DNA of 49,301 bases from Reticulitermes lucifugus (GCA_026260175.1 JAKCWW010002993.1:1-49301); one strand, 5' to 3'. Shown: positions 1-11,160, numbered from the stretch's first letter. Notes: generated from the sequence alone by a model not told the origin. Made by a program: numbers and translations.

Positions 1-505
1 TAGGCTCTGAGCCTTTCGCTGTCTCTTCTGATGAGGACAGACTGGCTGCAGGTGTCTTTATGATCAGACTGCAGACCAGACGACTCTCGGGAGCGCAGCA
101 GAAGCAGCTCATTAAAGTAAGAGAAGGTGGTGGCGAGAAGTAGTGGGGGTGTGAAAAGACCCCACTCTTACTCGAGTATTCCACCTTCGATGAACCTGTG
201 AGCCTTTCGCTCTCTCTTCTGATGAGGACAGACTGGCTGCAGGTGTCTTTATGACAGACTGCAGACCAGGCGACTCTCGGGAGCGTAGCGGAAGTAGCTC
301 ATTAAAGTAGGAGAAGGCGGTGGCGAGAAGTAGTGGGGGTGTAAAAAGACCCCACTCTTACTCAAGTATTCCACCTTCAATGAACCTGATCAAGGAGTGG
401 CTGTGGCTGCAGACTTGATAATTGAAAGGCTAAGGGTTAGCACAATAAGCCTAAGGCTGTGGTGCGTCCGGAGCTAATGCCGACGGGCCCATAGAAAGAA
501 GAAGA
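1..505 (+). repeat. LINE-like 3' end with a 190-bp tandem duplication
   Basis: Two direct copies of an approximately 190-bp unit lie at 9-198 and 200-388. They differ by scattered substitutions and a few indels, and both contain CTGATGAGGACAGACTGGCT and a GTGGGGGTGT...AAAGACCCCAC hairpin-like segment. The sequence then runs through a segment with GCTAATGCCGACGGGCCCAT to a short GAA-rich end (AAAGAAGAAG) near 505. Tandem 3'-UTR duplications followed by a short simple tail are common in insect non-LTR retrotransposons. I infer a plus-strand LINE 3' end whose body lies left of the window. No reading frame is visible, so the clade is not assigned. Confidence 0.5.
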
Positions 506-2258
506 TGTCTGTAACTATATACCAAAGTACATGGTCACATCTCAGAAGCCTTGAATCTTCACTAACACCACTGTGAAAACCTCAAATCTCACACTATTAA
601 TGTGAGGTATGCATAAGACAGACTGACTGAGCCTACAAGACTTTGCCATGTGATAAAGATGGTACGCTTACTGAATACAACTAAACTGAGCTTCTGTCCA
701 CAAATCTAACATATTCAAAAGCACAACACTTTAATAAAAATGCAACAAATGAAGTAACAATGGCCTGTTCACTAACAAAAAATGTGCTAATAGGAGACTA
801 ATTGAGAGTGAATGTGCTAACATACTCACGTGTTAACCGTATGGAAGGTTAGCTAGCTGCATGAACATGGATCTGCTGCTTTGTAGGTTTAGTGCAATAA
901 CAAACCATTCCATATAATGCCCATGAATTCTAAAGGACGTCCTTATGTTTCTCTTACTCACTCTGAAAAGTCTGTGTGATGTTTTAGATTTAATACAGAA
1001 AGAATACACTTAAGATTCTGACAATTCAAAAAATCTGAACTTATAAAGTGCAAAACAAAACACTGGAACATGCTGTACTTTCTGGGACACAGGACTGTTA
1101 CTACCTGAATCTGATGCCAGATGATGGTGTAACAAAATTGTTACTCCTGAACACAATGGTTCAATATTATTATGAAATGAAAACTCATTACCAGCCAATG
1201 TCTTAGACATCAACAAAGATTTTGCTTCCTGGGTGAAAAGCCTGTGTCATCACTGCTCATTACAAATAAAATTTTGTTACAAGGGAAACTTCATTAAATA
1301 AGACCTTTTTCATCATAGTGGAACATTTATTTTTGTTGGTGACCCCACACACAAAAACACCATTAGAGTAATGAGGGCTTCTAACCTTACAGGTGGCAGT
1401 TAATATTGCCAAGTGTAGCTCCTAGTATCTCCTGAAACAGGTATATTTTCAATCTTTAGTTGGGTAACTGTTACTTATATATTTTGTCATTTACTGTGAG
1501 TTCTGTATTTCATATTTCATGCTGGTTCATTAAAATCAGTAATGTATTTTGTTACATTTGTGGTCAATTCACTCTCAAGTTTCAAGAATGGTAATGCCAA
1601 TGATATATAAGGCTTTTCCACAATATATCTTGTATGAAAAATAAATGACCAGGGCAAAAACTGGAATCATATTCATTGTTCAACATGTGCTGTGGATCTC
1701 AGGGCCTGACTCATTGGAAAACCTAATGCTATGCCATTTGCCATACCCACAGCCAGGAAAAAAAATGGAATACCATATCTCTGGCTGTTACTTCTACTTG
1801 GCTGATGTTTCTGGTTACATATTTGAAAACAAACACTCTGTCAAATACCCAAAACTGCCCTCAGTTCTAAGACAGGTACTATACAGTGGGGAGTTACTTG
1901 TACCTGAGTTACCACAGTCATGGGCCCTTGATGATGATCTGCACACAAAACGGTGTGTGTGTGTGTGTGTGGTGAACTTCCATTTCAACAAATGCCAGAA
2001 TAACAAAATTTCACTACAGCACTTTTTTCTGGGCCCCCCACTGATTTCACTTTAACAAATGTCACTGCAATGAAATGTTCAGTTTAATGCAATAAAAATC
2101 CCCCCCCACTATGAAATGTCCTACATGCTGTCAAATCTTCGGTGCTTCACGATGACCAAGAAAGACAGTCCAGCCTGTGTACAGAAGAGCAGTGAAATTT
2201 TCAAAGAATTTGCAGAGAATTTACTAAAATGGACTGCAGTCAAAAATTTTTAACCAAG
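506..2258. other. No gene seen; AT-rich intergenic DNA
   Basis: I find no conserved coding segment here. A 136-codon open frame at 1645-2055 (+) has no recognisable domain, runs through the TG microsatellite and is treated as chance. The only structured feature is the (TG)n tract at 1953-1970. Confidence 0.5.
1953..1970. repeat. (GT)9 microsatellite
   Basis: Nine uninterrupted GT units. Confidence 0.9.
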
Positions 2259-2270
2259 TAAACATGGCAA

Positions 2271-2413
2271 TATTTCATTAACCAACTAAATGCACATTCT
2301 CTTGACACTATTTTTATATAGTTACTAAACAAAAATAGTGTCAAGAGAATGTGCATTTAGTTGGTTAATGAAACATTGAATAAAAATGCACGGTGAAAAT
2401 AATATAAAGTTTA
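2271..2413 (+). mobile_element. Fold-back element, copy 1 of the retrozyme-like family
   Basis: Arms 2273-2315 and 2331-2373 are a perfect 43-bp inverted repeat separated by a 15-base loop (ATATAGTTACTAAAC). The right flank continues to AATGCACGGTGAA, the terminal block also seen in the copies at 11.8 and 29.5 kb. A 12-bp direct repeat, TAAACATGGCAA, brackets the element at 2259-2270 and 2414-2425 and reads as a target-site duplication. No hammerhead core is present: the loop occupies the place where the other copies carry it. The intact arms suggest either recent insertion or gene-conversion-like repair. Confidence 0.75.
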
Positions 2414-2425
2414 TAAACATGGCAA

Positions 2426-3090
2426 CTTTGTCCCTTCATTTTTTTACATGTTCAGAACTATAATTCTGAACATTTTAATGTGTCAGGGTAATAAAATTTC
2501 ATTATAATGAATATAAGTCTGTCACCACCACAATTTCACTATACCTTGCTGTCACTGTTTACATTCTGGATTCCTTGAGTGATGAAAAATTCACTGATAC
2601 ACATTCAGAAGAGTCTTACCTGTTGCACAATCATTCAATGCTTCAATGCTTCTGCAAACCATGACTGACTCAGTGACTGCACTGACTACCAGCGACAAGG
2701 ATACATAATGAATTTAACATCAGTGACTACTTACTCTTCAATGAATTCAATTACAGCCGATTCACCACTAACTCCAACAAAAGATATTGTGCCAAAATCC
2801 TTGAAGAAATGATAAAGTAAATCCATTCCTATACCTCTGGGATAACCTACGGAAGGTAGTAATTAATTACTACAGTGCACTGAAAACAGCAAGTAATTCA
2901 CAATTATCTTCCAGATAGTGCTAATTATGCATGCACGTTCACCAACTAGTAACTTTATCCTTTGCACACTGTGTGATTTTAACATAAATTCAATCATCAA
3001 ACAACTGCCTTTAAAACACTGGTGTGACTTATTCAATTGACACACACCTTTCATGGTTACTGCTTCACAAATGATTAAGTATAGAGCACT
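2426..3090. other. No gene seen
   Basis: AT-rich sequence with no conserved frame or recognised repeat. Confidence 0.45.
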
Positions 3091-3094
3091 CCTT

Positions 3095-3240
3095 GAGAAG
3101 CTTAAACTGACCAAGAAATTCCATCCTTTTGGGGAACTTCAAAATTCATTACTGCATTCACAACCTGCTTTTGATGTTTTATACTGTACTTAATTCAATC
3201 CCACATTCTCCTTAAACACAGTTTCATAACACTGGGCCTA
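3095..3240 (-). repeat. LINE 3'-terminal fragment (copy A)
   Basis: The reverse complement encodes VNAVMNFEVP, a degenerate version of the VNTVMNLRVP end seen in the other copies of this LINE (30.99, 33.45, 34.68 and 41.42 kb). It is 5'-truncated and full of stops, so it is a dead fragment. Confidence 0.5.
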
Positions 3241-3884
3241 TTTATGTACTCCAAATATGCAATATTCTATCTCATGAACTTCTAGTCAGTATGTCTTATT
3301 TTACTTAATAAATGTTACCAAATTACAAATTTTACCTTATTGCTATGGCACACCAAGCTGACTTTGTCCATTGGTTGATTCAAATACAAAATATGAACCC
3401 TACATTTTGATGTCTGACTCTGTCTCTGTCCTGAGGATGTAGAAAACCCAGACACAGCCAATCTCTAAAACACTGTGTTCTTAGAATGCTATATTTTAAT
3501 TAGACAATGCATAAACTCAGACCAGTCATCAAATTTAGAAAAAAAAAATTACCTTCCCAAATACACATGAGAAAACATTCTTTAACCTTTAACAGACAAA
3601 TGTGGTGCTGTCCCATCAAATGTACACCCTTTTCCTCTGAAAGGGAAAACACTGTCCCACAGTGGGAATTTAAATTGATAGTGCTCTGGCTGCAGCAGAA
3701 ACTTCGCATTTAAAAGGCCATATGCTAAGGGTGAACAAGTATGGCATTTCTGCAGCCTGCCTTTGATGCGAATGATGAACTGAATGTTTCAGTGAATTGG
3801 CAGAAATCCTGCTTCATATTCAGGAATGCCTTAATTCAAGATCTGACCCAAAGACTGGTCATCTTCAATGAGGCCTCATTGTTT

Positions 3885-4000
3885 CCCTAGTCCTTCCATA
3901 TAAATGGTGTTTTGTGCCTCAAATTAGGCCACAGTGTTTTCCTTCTCCATCCTTTCCCTTTAACTACTGACAACATTGTTAAATAAACCAACAATAAACA
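3885..4000 (+). repeat. SINE 3' portion
   Basis: Carries the segment CCTCAAATTAGGCCACAG followed by a pyrimidine-rich stretch and an ACATTGTTAAATAAACC end. This matches the SINE at 21.2 kb (TTAAATTAGGCCACAACC ... AACTAAATAAAC). The tRNA-like head is missing. Confidence 0.5.
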
Positions 4001-4305
4001 AAAAATAAGAAGACACAAGACATGCATATATTTTACAGAATGGTTCTTTCTAGAGGCACAAGCAACATAACTTGGCAACCATCATATAACCTATCTGGAA
4101 TTACAGTCAAGTTTTGGACTTGTAAGTAATAACAATGCATCAGACTGCAATTCATTGGAGGATGTATGAAATTCTGTAGCTGGTTCTATGACTTCCATAA
4201 GCAAGATGAGAACTTACGAACTTGTTCTTCACCACTGGATACTGACACAAAACTCCATCACACTTTTTCATGAAACTTATTATTTCAAAAAATCAGAATA
4301 AAATA

Positions 4306-5386
4306 CAGCTAGACCTTGATTTATGTGCTAGTTGTGTTCCTGTAAAAGTGGGCATAAATGAAACGCGATATTCCCATAAGAAATAATGGAATAGGTAAGG
4401 GTTAAGGAAAATCATACCAATGACCTCATCATACAAGTGTGTGTCTGTTTGTACATACATATAATTACTATATTGTTACTGATAATAATAAAGAAATAAA
4501 CAGGTAGTATTCATTCCTAGACTATGTAAATTGGAAAAGAATTGTAAACAACTTGCACACACATTACATGCTGGATGAGATAGCATTATCATGAACAGTA
4601 TGTCCAGTACTCTTGACCAAGTGAAGGGCACAGCAGAGATTAGCAACATGTTCAACTTTTCAAGCTGACTTATTACATCTAATTTCGCCTTCATACTGAT
4701 TGCCTTTCACCATTTTTTCACTTGGGTTGCACTTGAGAATGTGGATTTACATTTCTCACTTATTTTGATAAAAAGACAAGTATTGTTATACAAAAACAAA
4801 TAGTCACACCACAAAGGGTCACTGTGAACAAAAAAATGAGCACACAGTGACTGACAAGAGTTTACAGTGAGTGCTCTGCCTCCCAGCCTTGCTCTACAAC
4901 GCAAGATTCATACACTATCCGCAGTGTCCCAGCATGCAGCCAGACAAAGGGAATAGGCAAACAGAATAGGCAATGTATGTATAATGTAACACAGTGGTGT
5001 GCTTACACAATATTTATACCTCCTCAGCTATCCTAACAGCCTGATACCATTTCACTCGAAGATGATGCTTTTATGGCGATTTTGTCACTGGCAACAATAA
5101 ACCATACTTACGTCGTCACGTAAAGTTGCCAATATTTCTATCTGATTATAACAAAATTTGGATTTTCTTGACAGTCTCCAATATCAAATTTCACGAAACT
5201 CCATCCAGTGGGAGCCGAGCTGATATGTGCGAAAAGACAGACATGAGGAATCTAATAGGCGCATTTCAAATGTATGCAAACTTGCCTAAAATTCTGGATA
5301 ACATGAAATAAAAAGGGGTGTAAATTATCTAGGGGCAATAAAGCAAAAAGGTATAAAATAAATGAGTGTAGATCAAGGTCAGGCTG
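4306..5386 (+). mobile_element. Tigger/pogo-like DNA transposon, non-autonomous or decayed
   Basis: The left end is CAGCTAGACCTTGATTTAT and the right end, read inverted, is CAGCCTGACCTTGATCTAC: 15 of the first 19 bases agree. Both ends abut TA (4304-4305 and 5387-5388), the target duplication of Tc1/mariner and pogo elements. The subterminal phrase CCCATAAGAAATAATGGAA is typical of Tigger-type ends. The 1081-bp interior has only short chance frames and no recognisable transposase, so I call it an internally deleted or decayed element. Confidence 0.7.
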
Positions 5387-5454
5387 TACCAAATTCAAGG
5401 ATGCACATTACCTAATTCCATGATATAGAATATACTTTGAAACATTAATTGCTT

Positions 5455-5550
5455 GTCAGCTGGTCAAGAAATTCTCTATTTTTACAGAACCTGAAAGTTT
5501 ATTAATGTGTCCACAAGAAATGGTCATAGGCACTATTATAACTGGTTCAA
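5455..5550 (-). repeat. LINE 3'-terminal scrap (copy B)
   Basis: Contains the AGCTGGTCAAGAAATTC segment and following bases found at the 3' ends of the LINE copies at 31.0, 33.5 and 34.7 kb. It lies just downstream of the zinc-finger frame and holds a minus-strand AATAAA at 5498-5503. That hexamer could serve as a polyadenylation signal for the gene if the frame is terminal. This is an inference from one hexamer. Confidence 0.4.
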
Positions 5551-5678
5551 TTCAAGAACACTGTACAACACGTATAGGTTCCATCAGAGAGAATTTAAAT
5601 TCTTGACAAACTGGGCAACTGTCAGCATCTAGAGGAGGTATTTTCTCCATGAACACAACCAGACTCAATGGCCAACAT

Positions 5679-7949
5679 TCAGTAGTTGCACATACCTAAC
5701 TTTACAGCATACTTATACATGCAAGTATTGTTCTTACCATTTACAACTATCCTTGGAACATTAGCAGTTTTGTCATCCTGCTCTTCATCCTTCATGTCTT
5801 CTTGATGGCATGATTCTGTTGCAGTCCTTCCGTTTACCTGATGAGCATTCCCGGCCATCTCACTAAATATGTTTAACTGTCCTTCATTCTGCACCTTCTG
5901 ACAAGTGTGTTTTACACGGTCATATTCAATGCAAAAGACTGTAGCACCACAGATGGAGCAGTTACATGTGATTGGATTCTTTCCTTCAGCCACAAGTTTA
6001 CTGGTTTCCAAATTGTGTTTCTGGCTGCATTTATGTTGGTACCATAACTCCTCTGATTCAGCTTCATTATCACACACAACACAGTGGAATAAAACTGATT
6101 TTCCTTGACGTCTAGAACCACTTTGTTCTGAACTTCCCTTCTCTTTTGGCAGAAGAGCATTCACAAGAGCCTCTTGAGCACTACAAACCACAGTTTTAAT
6201 TTGGAGTCGAGAACTGTTTGAATTTAACAAGTTTTCTGAAGGACAACACTCACTCTTCTCTTTCAGTCTCCCTTTTGCCAAGTTTTTAGTTTGTGTAGGT
6301 TTAAGACTTTCAGAATTTGCCTCCAATAAACCATTTGTTTGTTCCATTACAGATGGATGCTGTGATAATAGATTTCTGACAACAGTGGACATGTGAGTTT
6401 TCCCACGAATGTGATCTGTCACATTGTAAACTGTAGCAGGGACTCTGACACAACAAGGAGTACAGTAAAGGACCATCTTATTGACAATGTTAAAGTATGC
6501 TTGATGTGTACGTTCTGCATCATGCATCTGCTCCCACATCATGTCTGCGGTTCTCAGCAGCATTTCATTCATCTGTATAATTTCTGGGGCCCTTATAGCC
6601 TGCTGATGTGATGGAGCTGTGACATGTGCCAGCACATCATGAACTGATAATATTGCTTTACAGGGTTCACAATGGAACGTCTCTGGAGAAATACACTTGA
6701 TGTTAGACCACTTTCCATTTTCAGCTGCGTAAATCTCATTCCAAATACTGTGAACATTGTGTGGCTTCCATTTCTGTGATCCATGTGCATGCTTCCTGTT
6801 TGTCTCTTTTAATTCTTTCAACCTTTGTTGATGAGTGCTTCCTTCTACATGAGAAACATCATCAGTAGCATGAATATTTTTATGACACAGTTTACCTCTG
6901 AATCTACTGTGAGAGGTCATGTGTATGTTTCCTGTTTTTCCACCCTCAAGTTCTGTGACCATCTTCCTTGCACGTTCAATGTTAACAGCTGATGTTGCTA
7001 AATTTTTTGTATGTTGCTGTCCCATAAGATGTTGTTCCACACAGACAAAATTTGGTAAAGTTACATCACATACTACACAAAGAAAGGAATCATCACCCAG
7101 ACTAACAATGCTTTGGAACTGAGGTCCTGCATACTGTGGCTTCCCTCCTGTTTCAACTATACACGTTTCCTGCTGCACCTGAAACAGTTGCCTTTGGACA
7201 TCTACTGTAGAAGGTGTGTGAAGTTCCTTCTTACATATATGGATACTGGAAGGAACAGACAAATTTACTGTATGCTGCAGTTCCACCTGAACCTCTCCAT
7301 CTTGATGCCCTGTTTCTCCATTTCTCTGTCCTATTAACGATTTTTCTTCTGAGATCACAGATACACTATCCATCTGTGATCTACACGATGCAACATGTGC
7401 AGCCTTATGTCTATGGCCTTGGATATGCTCTTCCACACTGCTGATGCTAGGTAAATCTTTGTTGCAAAGCAAACAGCTTATCTTGTTAAACTTATTTATG
7501 AGTACATCGTCCATTACACTTTGTTCTGATTTTGAACACTGTACTTCACTTATGTAACAACAAACTTCTTGGTGATCTGTTTCACTAAGATTACTATTAC
7601 TTGGGTCTTCATCTCTTCCACTTGATCTTCTTAATGTTTTCTTTTTCTCTTGTGAAGCTCCTTTTTTATGTTTACCTTCTTGACAGTCAAGATCAGGAGA
7701 CAGATCACAGTCAGAAGTGAAAACAGCTGCTGGATCTTCAAAGATGGAACACACATAAGAAACAGTACCTGAAGCATTAGTTAATATCGGCTTGTCTTTT
7801 GTATGGATGGAATTGTCTGTGTAACTACATTTACACACATACTCAGCAACCCCCTTGCTGTTAGCTATCAAAGCAGAAGATTTTATACCACTGCATAATC
7901 CTTCAACCTGTGTCATTAGTTCCTGTACTTCTGTTTCACTTACATCCAT
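5679..7949 (-). CDS. Multi-U1-type (matrin-like) zinc-finger protein
   Basis: One uninterrupted 756-codon frame. Fingers with C-x2-C-x11-13-H-x5-H spacing are: C159/C162/H175/H181, C291/C294/H307/H313, C427/C430/H442/H448, C496/C499/H513/H519 and C623/C626/H639/H645. A sixth candidate at C664/C667/H681 ends in cysteine (C683) and looks degenerate. H-x5-H spacing defines U1/matrin-type fingers, which in known proteins (U1C, ZNF346/JAZ, matrin-type) often contact RNA, especially double-stranded RNA. An RNA-linked nuclear role is therefore inferred, not shown. A basic stretch lies at about 94-108 (HKKGASQEKKKTLRR) and could be a localisation signal. There is no signal peptide or membrane segment. 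The ATG at 7949 has a good context (AAGCATGG) and an in-frame TAA 15 bases upstream. The stop follows only five codons after a consensus splice donor, so the true C-terminus may lie in another exon. The size and single large exon are unlike the rest of the window. I do not recognise an ortholog. Confidence 0.85.
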   Translation of the reverse strand: MDVSETEVQELMTQVEGLCSGIKSSALIANSKGVAEYVCKCSYTDNSIHTKDKPILTNASGTVSYVCSIFEDPAAVFTSDCDLSPDLDCQEGKHKKGASQEKKKTLRRSSGRDEDPSNSNLSETDHQEVCCYISEVQCSKSEQSVMDDVLINKFNKISCLLCNKDLPSISSVEEHIQGHRHKAAHVASCRSQMDSVSVISEEKSLIGQRNGETGHQDGEVQVELQHTVNLSVPSSIHICKKELHTPSTVDVQRQLFQVQQETCIVETGGKPQYAGPQFQSIVSLGDDSFLCVVCDVTLPNFVCVEQHLMGQQHTKNLATSAVNIERARKMVTELEGGKTGNIHMTSHSRFRGKLCHKNIHATDDVSHVEGSTHQQRLKELKETNRKHAHGSQKWKPHNVHSIWNEIYAAENGKWSNIKCISPETFHCEPCKAILSVHDVLAHVTAPSHQQAIRAPEIIQMNEMLLRTADMMWEQMHDAERTHQAYFNIVNKMVLYCTPCCVRVPATVYNVTDHIRGKTHMSTVVRNLLSQHPSVMEQTNGLLEANSESLKPTQTKNLAKGRLKEKSECCPSENLLNSNSSRLQIKTVVCSAQEALVNALLPKEKGSSEQSGSRRQGKSVLFHCVVCDNEAESEELWYQHKCSQKHNLETSKLVAEGKNPITCNCSICGATVFCIEYDRVKHTCQKVQNEGQLNIFSEMAGNAHQVNGRTATESCHQEDMKDEEQDDKTANVPRIVVNGKNNTCMYKYAVKLGMCNY
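5694..5696 (-). other. Candidate 5' splice site in the zinc-finger frame
   Basis: Reading the minus strand, TTAG|GTATGTG matches the donor consensus, with GT at 5695-5694. If it is used, the coding exon ends at 5696 and the last few residues of the long frame (GMCNY) are intron read-through. Confidence 0.45.
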
Positions 7950-8842
7950 GCTTCTTACTTTTTAAACATATGCACTGGCACCTTAAAACTAAAATGCAGT
8001 CTCTACACACACACAAAAGAAGTATGCAATACAATCATATTCTGCAATAACCATTATTAAACACGATTATCAAATAGCATGTATTCCTTGACTTTATAGT
8101 CCATGTTTAACTAATTGTTCTGAACAGTTAATGGCAAATCAATCCAAAGGATTGCACTATTATTGTTCCAGTAAAATTAAAATGTGTATCTGCATGTTGA
8201 GTTCCACACAGCATGGGGTTTTCACAGATTTTATGGAAAAAATATTTCTTTTGAAATTGCTTATCTGAATTTTATTCACTGCACACTCCATCTGTGTATA
8301 TATAATTTAATTTTTCATTGTTGACTATGGTTCCTACCTTTCCCTCTCAAGTATTTCAAAATTACAGCAGAGTGAAAATAGTGTTGCCACCAACATTACA
8401 CTTTAAAGTAATAGTTACAAGATAACTAATAACATTCCTGCTTCTTCATATGCATCTAAATCACTCTGCACTGACCATAACTGATCAACATTCACAATAA
8501 TCAATGGTCATTTGAAATGTGCATTCTACTTAGTCAAAACTGAATGTCCTATGTATTACATGTGTCTCAAATCACAGAGAAGCACATGCAAATTCTTCAA
8601 CTTTATCTTTGTTTCCATCATTGACTAAACCAACCATTCAGATCTTGAAGTGGTACCTACAAAGAGAAAAACAGTATCAGTTGTTTAACTTAGTATGTCT
8701 CCTTTTAGTGGTGTCCATAACTAGTTTTTAGAATTATATGGTAATATGCATGTTATGCTTTATTACTGGTGTTTTGCATATGAAATAACTTGAACGTTGT
8801 ATTATGCCATATCATATTGTGTCTGTAGACAGTACAACTATA
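7950..8842. other. No gene seen; upstream of the zinc-finger frame
   Basis: AT-rich sequence 5' to the minus-strand gene. It could hold a 5' UTR or first intron, but I see no convincing exon or core promoter. Confidence 0.4.
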
Positions 8843-8844
8843 TA

Positions 8845-8998
8845 CAGTCACATCCCATACAGTGCCACTGTTTGTTCACTGCAGTTTGTGGCATTATTTT
8901 GAGGGTGGTTGTAAATTGAAATACTCTATAACAAGGATTTTCTGTTCACAGACTTTCATGGTCCCTATATCACAGGGTGCTACATCAGGGTCTGACTG
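8845..8998. mobile_element. pogo/Tigger-like MITE
   Basis: The left end is CAGTCACATCCC and the inverted right end is CAGTCAGACCCTG, each flanked by TA (8843-8844 and 8999-9000). At 154 bp with no coding capacity, it fits a miniature inverted-repeat element mobilised by a pogo/Tigger-type transposase. The terminal match is short and imperfect. Confidence 0.6.
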
Positions 8999-9589
8999 TA
9001 TTTAATGTTCATAACTGTGTAACACAGTTACTACAACTTCTATGTGATTAAGTTTTGTACTTGTATTATGACATGCACTAGATCCTTTGGCTTAGCTCAT
9101 AAAAGAATCTAGGGAATAGAAAAAATATTCCTCCAACAAAGAATTTTAGGTTAACAGCACTAAAACTATTGTTAACTTAATATGTGACCTTCACTAATTC
9201 TTCAAATAATGCAGTTAACACACTACAAGTCTGTAGTCCATCATACAGGATATCTCTCCTTTCCTGTGGTGAATCTTGTTGCACCACACTAAAACCCTAA
9301 AGAGCACAAACCTAACAGGGGGGAAAAAAATTTTTTTTTTAATATACATATATAGTAACCTAAACTAATGAAAACTAAATTCATATAGCCCAAATCTTGC
9401 ACAAACCAAGTATGGCAAATTTTGTTAACCTCATATTACGAGAGAGAGGAATTGGTGAATTATATTACATACCAATTAACGCACAAGTGTAACAGATCCT
9501 GAGGAAAATCAACTCACTCAACCCACATCTTAAAACTTCTGGGGTCTAACCATGCCCTAACACCCACTCTAATCAAAATTCATGCCAAT

Positions 9590-11160
9590 CTAAAACTGCA
9601 TGGTAATACGCTCTCAAGGCCACACATAACTCAAGACAACGTCTTGCATATAAATCTCACCGCACTCTGAAGATTCGGCAAAAACACTGTTCGGTTCGAA
9701 AACCAGCCATGTTTCATACATTAAAATAGCCAGAATATCCTTGACACTCTTCTTTGTACGCAACAGGTTACTATTGTAAATGCACCGAAACCTCCAAAAT
9801 AGTGCTAAAACCTAACAAATATCGTCAACCTCAAATCTTAGTATGATGGTAACATAATCGATGGCACGCTACCAAATTTGCAATGCAGTGCTACCATACG
9901 CAAAACACGGTCACCAACAACGACTGCAACTTCCAATTGAAATGTATCTGCCAGTGGAACAGTACCTAGAACCCTAACCTTGGTGCTACGAATATTATTT
10001 AAAGTTGTTTCTGACAACAAAATGTAAGCTGAAACCCTCAACAGTATCACTAAAAACGAAACCCCACCGCCTAACGTACATGTCAAACCCTCAAAACCTC
10101 AGCATGTTGCTGGCATTTTGCTGAACCTGAATTTCGCAGGAAATGGAAACTGAAATTCTCAAATGTCTGTCACTAAAATGAAAACCCAAAGCCCTAACGC
10201 TGGTCCATTATATGTGAAAGTGTGCAATTTCTGCCACTGAAATTAAAATTCAAGGCCTAACGCACGCACCACACATGTTTCTTGCACCATCATACTTCAT
10301 GCCCTAAGGTTGGCGGATTCCGGTTTGTGGTTTTGTTTCGTAACTTCGACCTTCACCTACTTTTCTTTGTGTTATCAGCCTCGACACAACATGGTTTATC
10401 TTTTTAATCTCTATACACAGCCTGATGGTGGCTTAATTATTAGCTGACATGTAGCTGATTTCCAAATATATAATTGTGTTTGCCGGACAAACACTGGTTT
10501 TTATCGAAAAAAAATATGCTAGACCTCATAACAGGCTCGTATACGTGTACGTACTAATACTGCCATTTCCATTCAAATTTGCTGCTTTGGGTAGGAAATA
10601 ACAGTATTTCGAGGTTTCAGTGAATGGAAGTTGATAAAAAGTTACGTTTCAAAATAAGTGGTAAGTATATTACGGACTGCAAAGGAGTAAGTAATTTATT
10701 TTGATCTGTAGTTCTCCGAAGTACTATTAATATTCTTTTCATTTAACGCAAATCCAAACGCTCTTTATTACGCACCATGAGCATTCCCTACAATTCTGCA
10801 ACTTTGCCAATTCCCATACTAGTGTTTGCACACCAAACTCGCACCACACATCTCATACCTTACTTATCCTTACTCATGCTTATCCGGGTCTGCTATCATG
10901 CACACTCACAATCGATTAGAAACGCAACCCACAAACAAAAAGATGGATCATCTGTGGTGGCAAATACTTTCCGTGGCGCACATGTTATAGAGGGTCGCCA
11001 ACCTGCGTGATTGAAAATCCGTCGATTTTATCTTCACAGAGTTTCGTGTATGATAGTTCTTAATACTCAAATGTGCGCGAAGTGCGACAGAGTAGCGCCG
11101 CTGAATAAAGCCGGGGTTCAGAAACGGTGTGTTGATCAACGAGTGAAGTAATGCATTTCC
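9590..11160 (-). promoter_or_regulatory. CpG-richer block, possible promoter region of the zinc-finger gene
   Basis: CG dinucleotides are visibly more frequent here than in the surrounding AT-rich DNA. The block lies 1.6-3.2 kb upstream of the minus-strand zinc-finger start. In insects with gene-body methylation, promoters tend to keep CpG while gene bodies lose it, so a promoter is plausible. No TATA box or initiator decides a start site. The part from 9290 to 10310 also carries many scattered CCTAA words. No coding segment is supported. Confidence 0.3.

Noticed and set aside
20-60. CTGATGAGGACAG in the 190-bp tandem unit as a hammerhead core
   Set aside because: CTGATGA is present but no GAAA box follows a pairable stem II and no stem III/cleavage site can be placed in either copy.
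1645-2055. 136-codon plus-strand open frame
   Set aside because: No recognisable domain, a run of C/V from the TG microsatellite, and no supporting splice or start context. Treated as chance.
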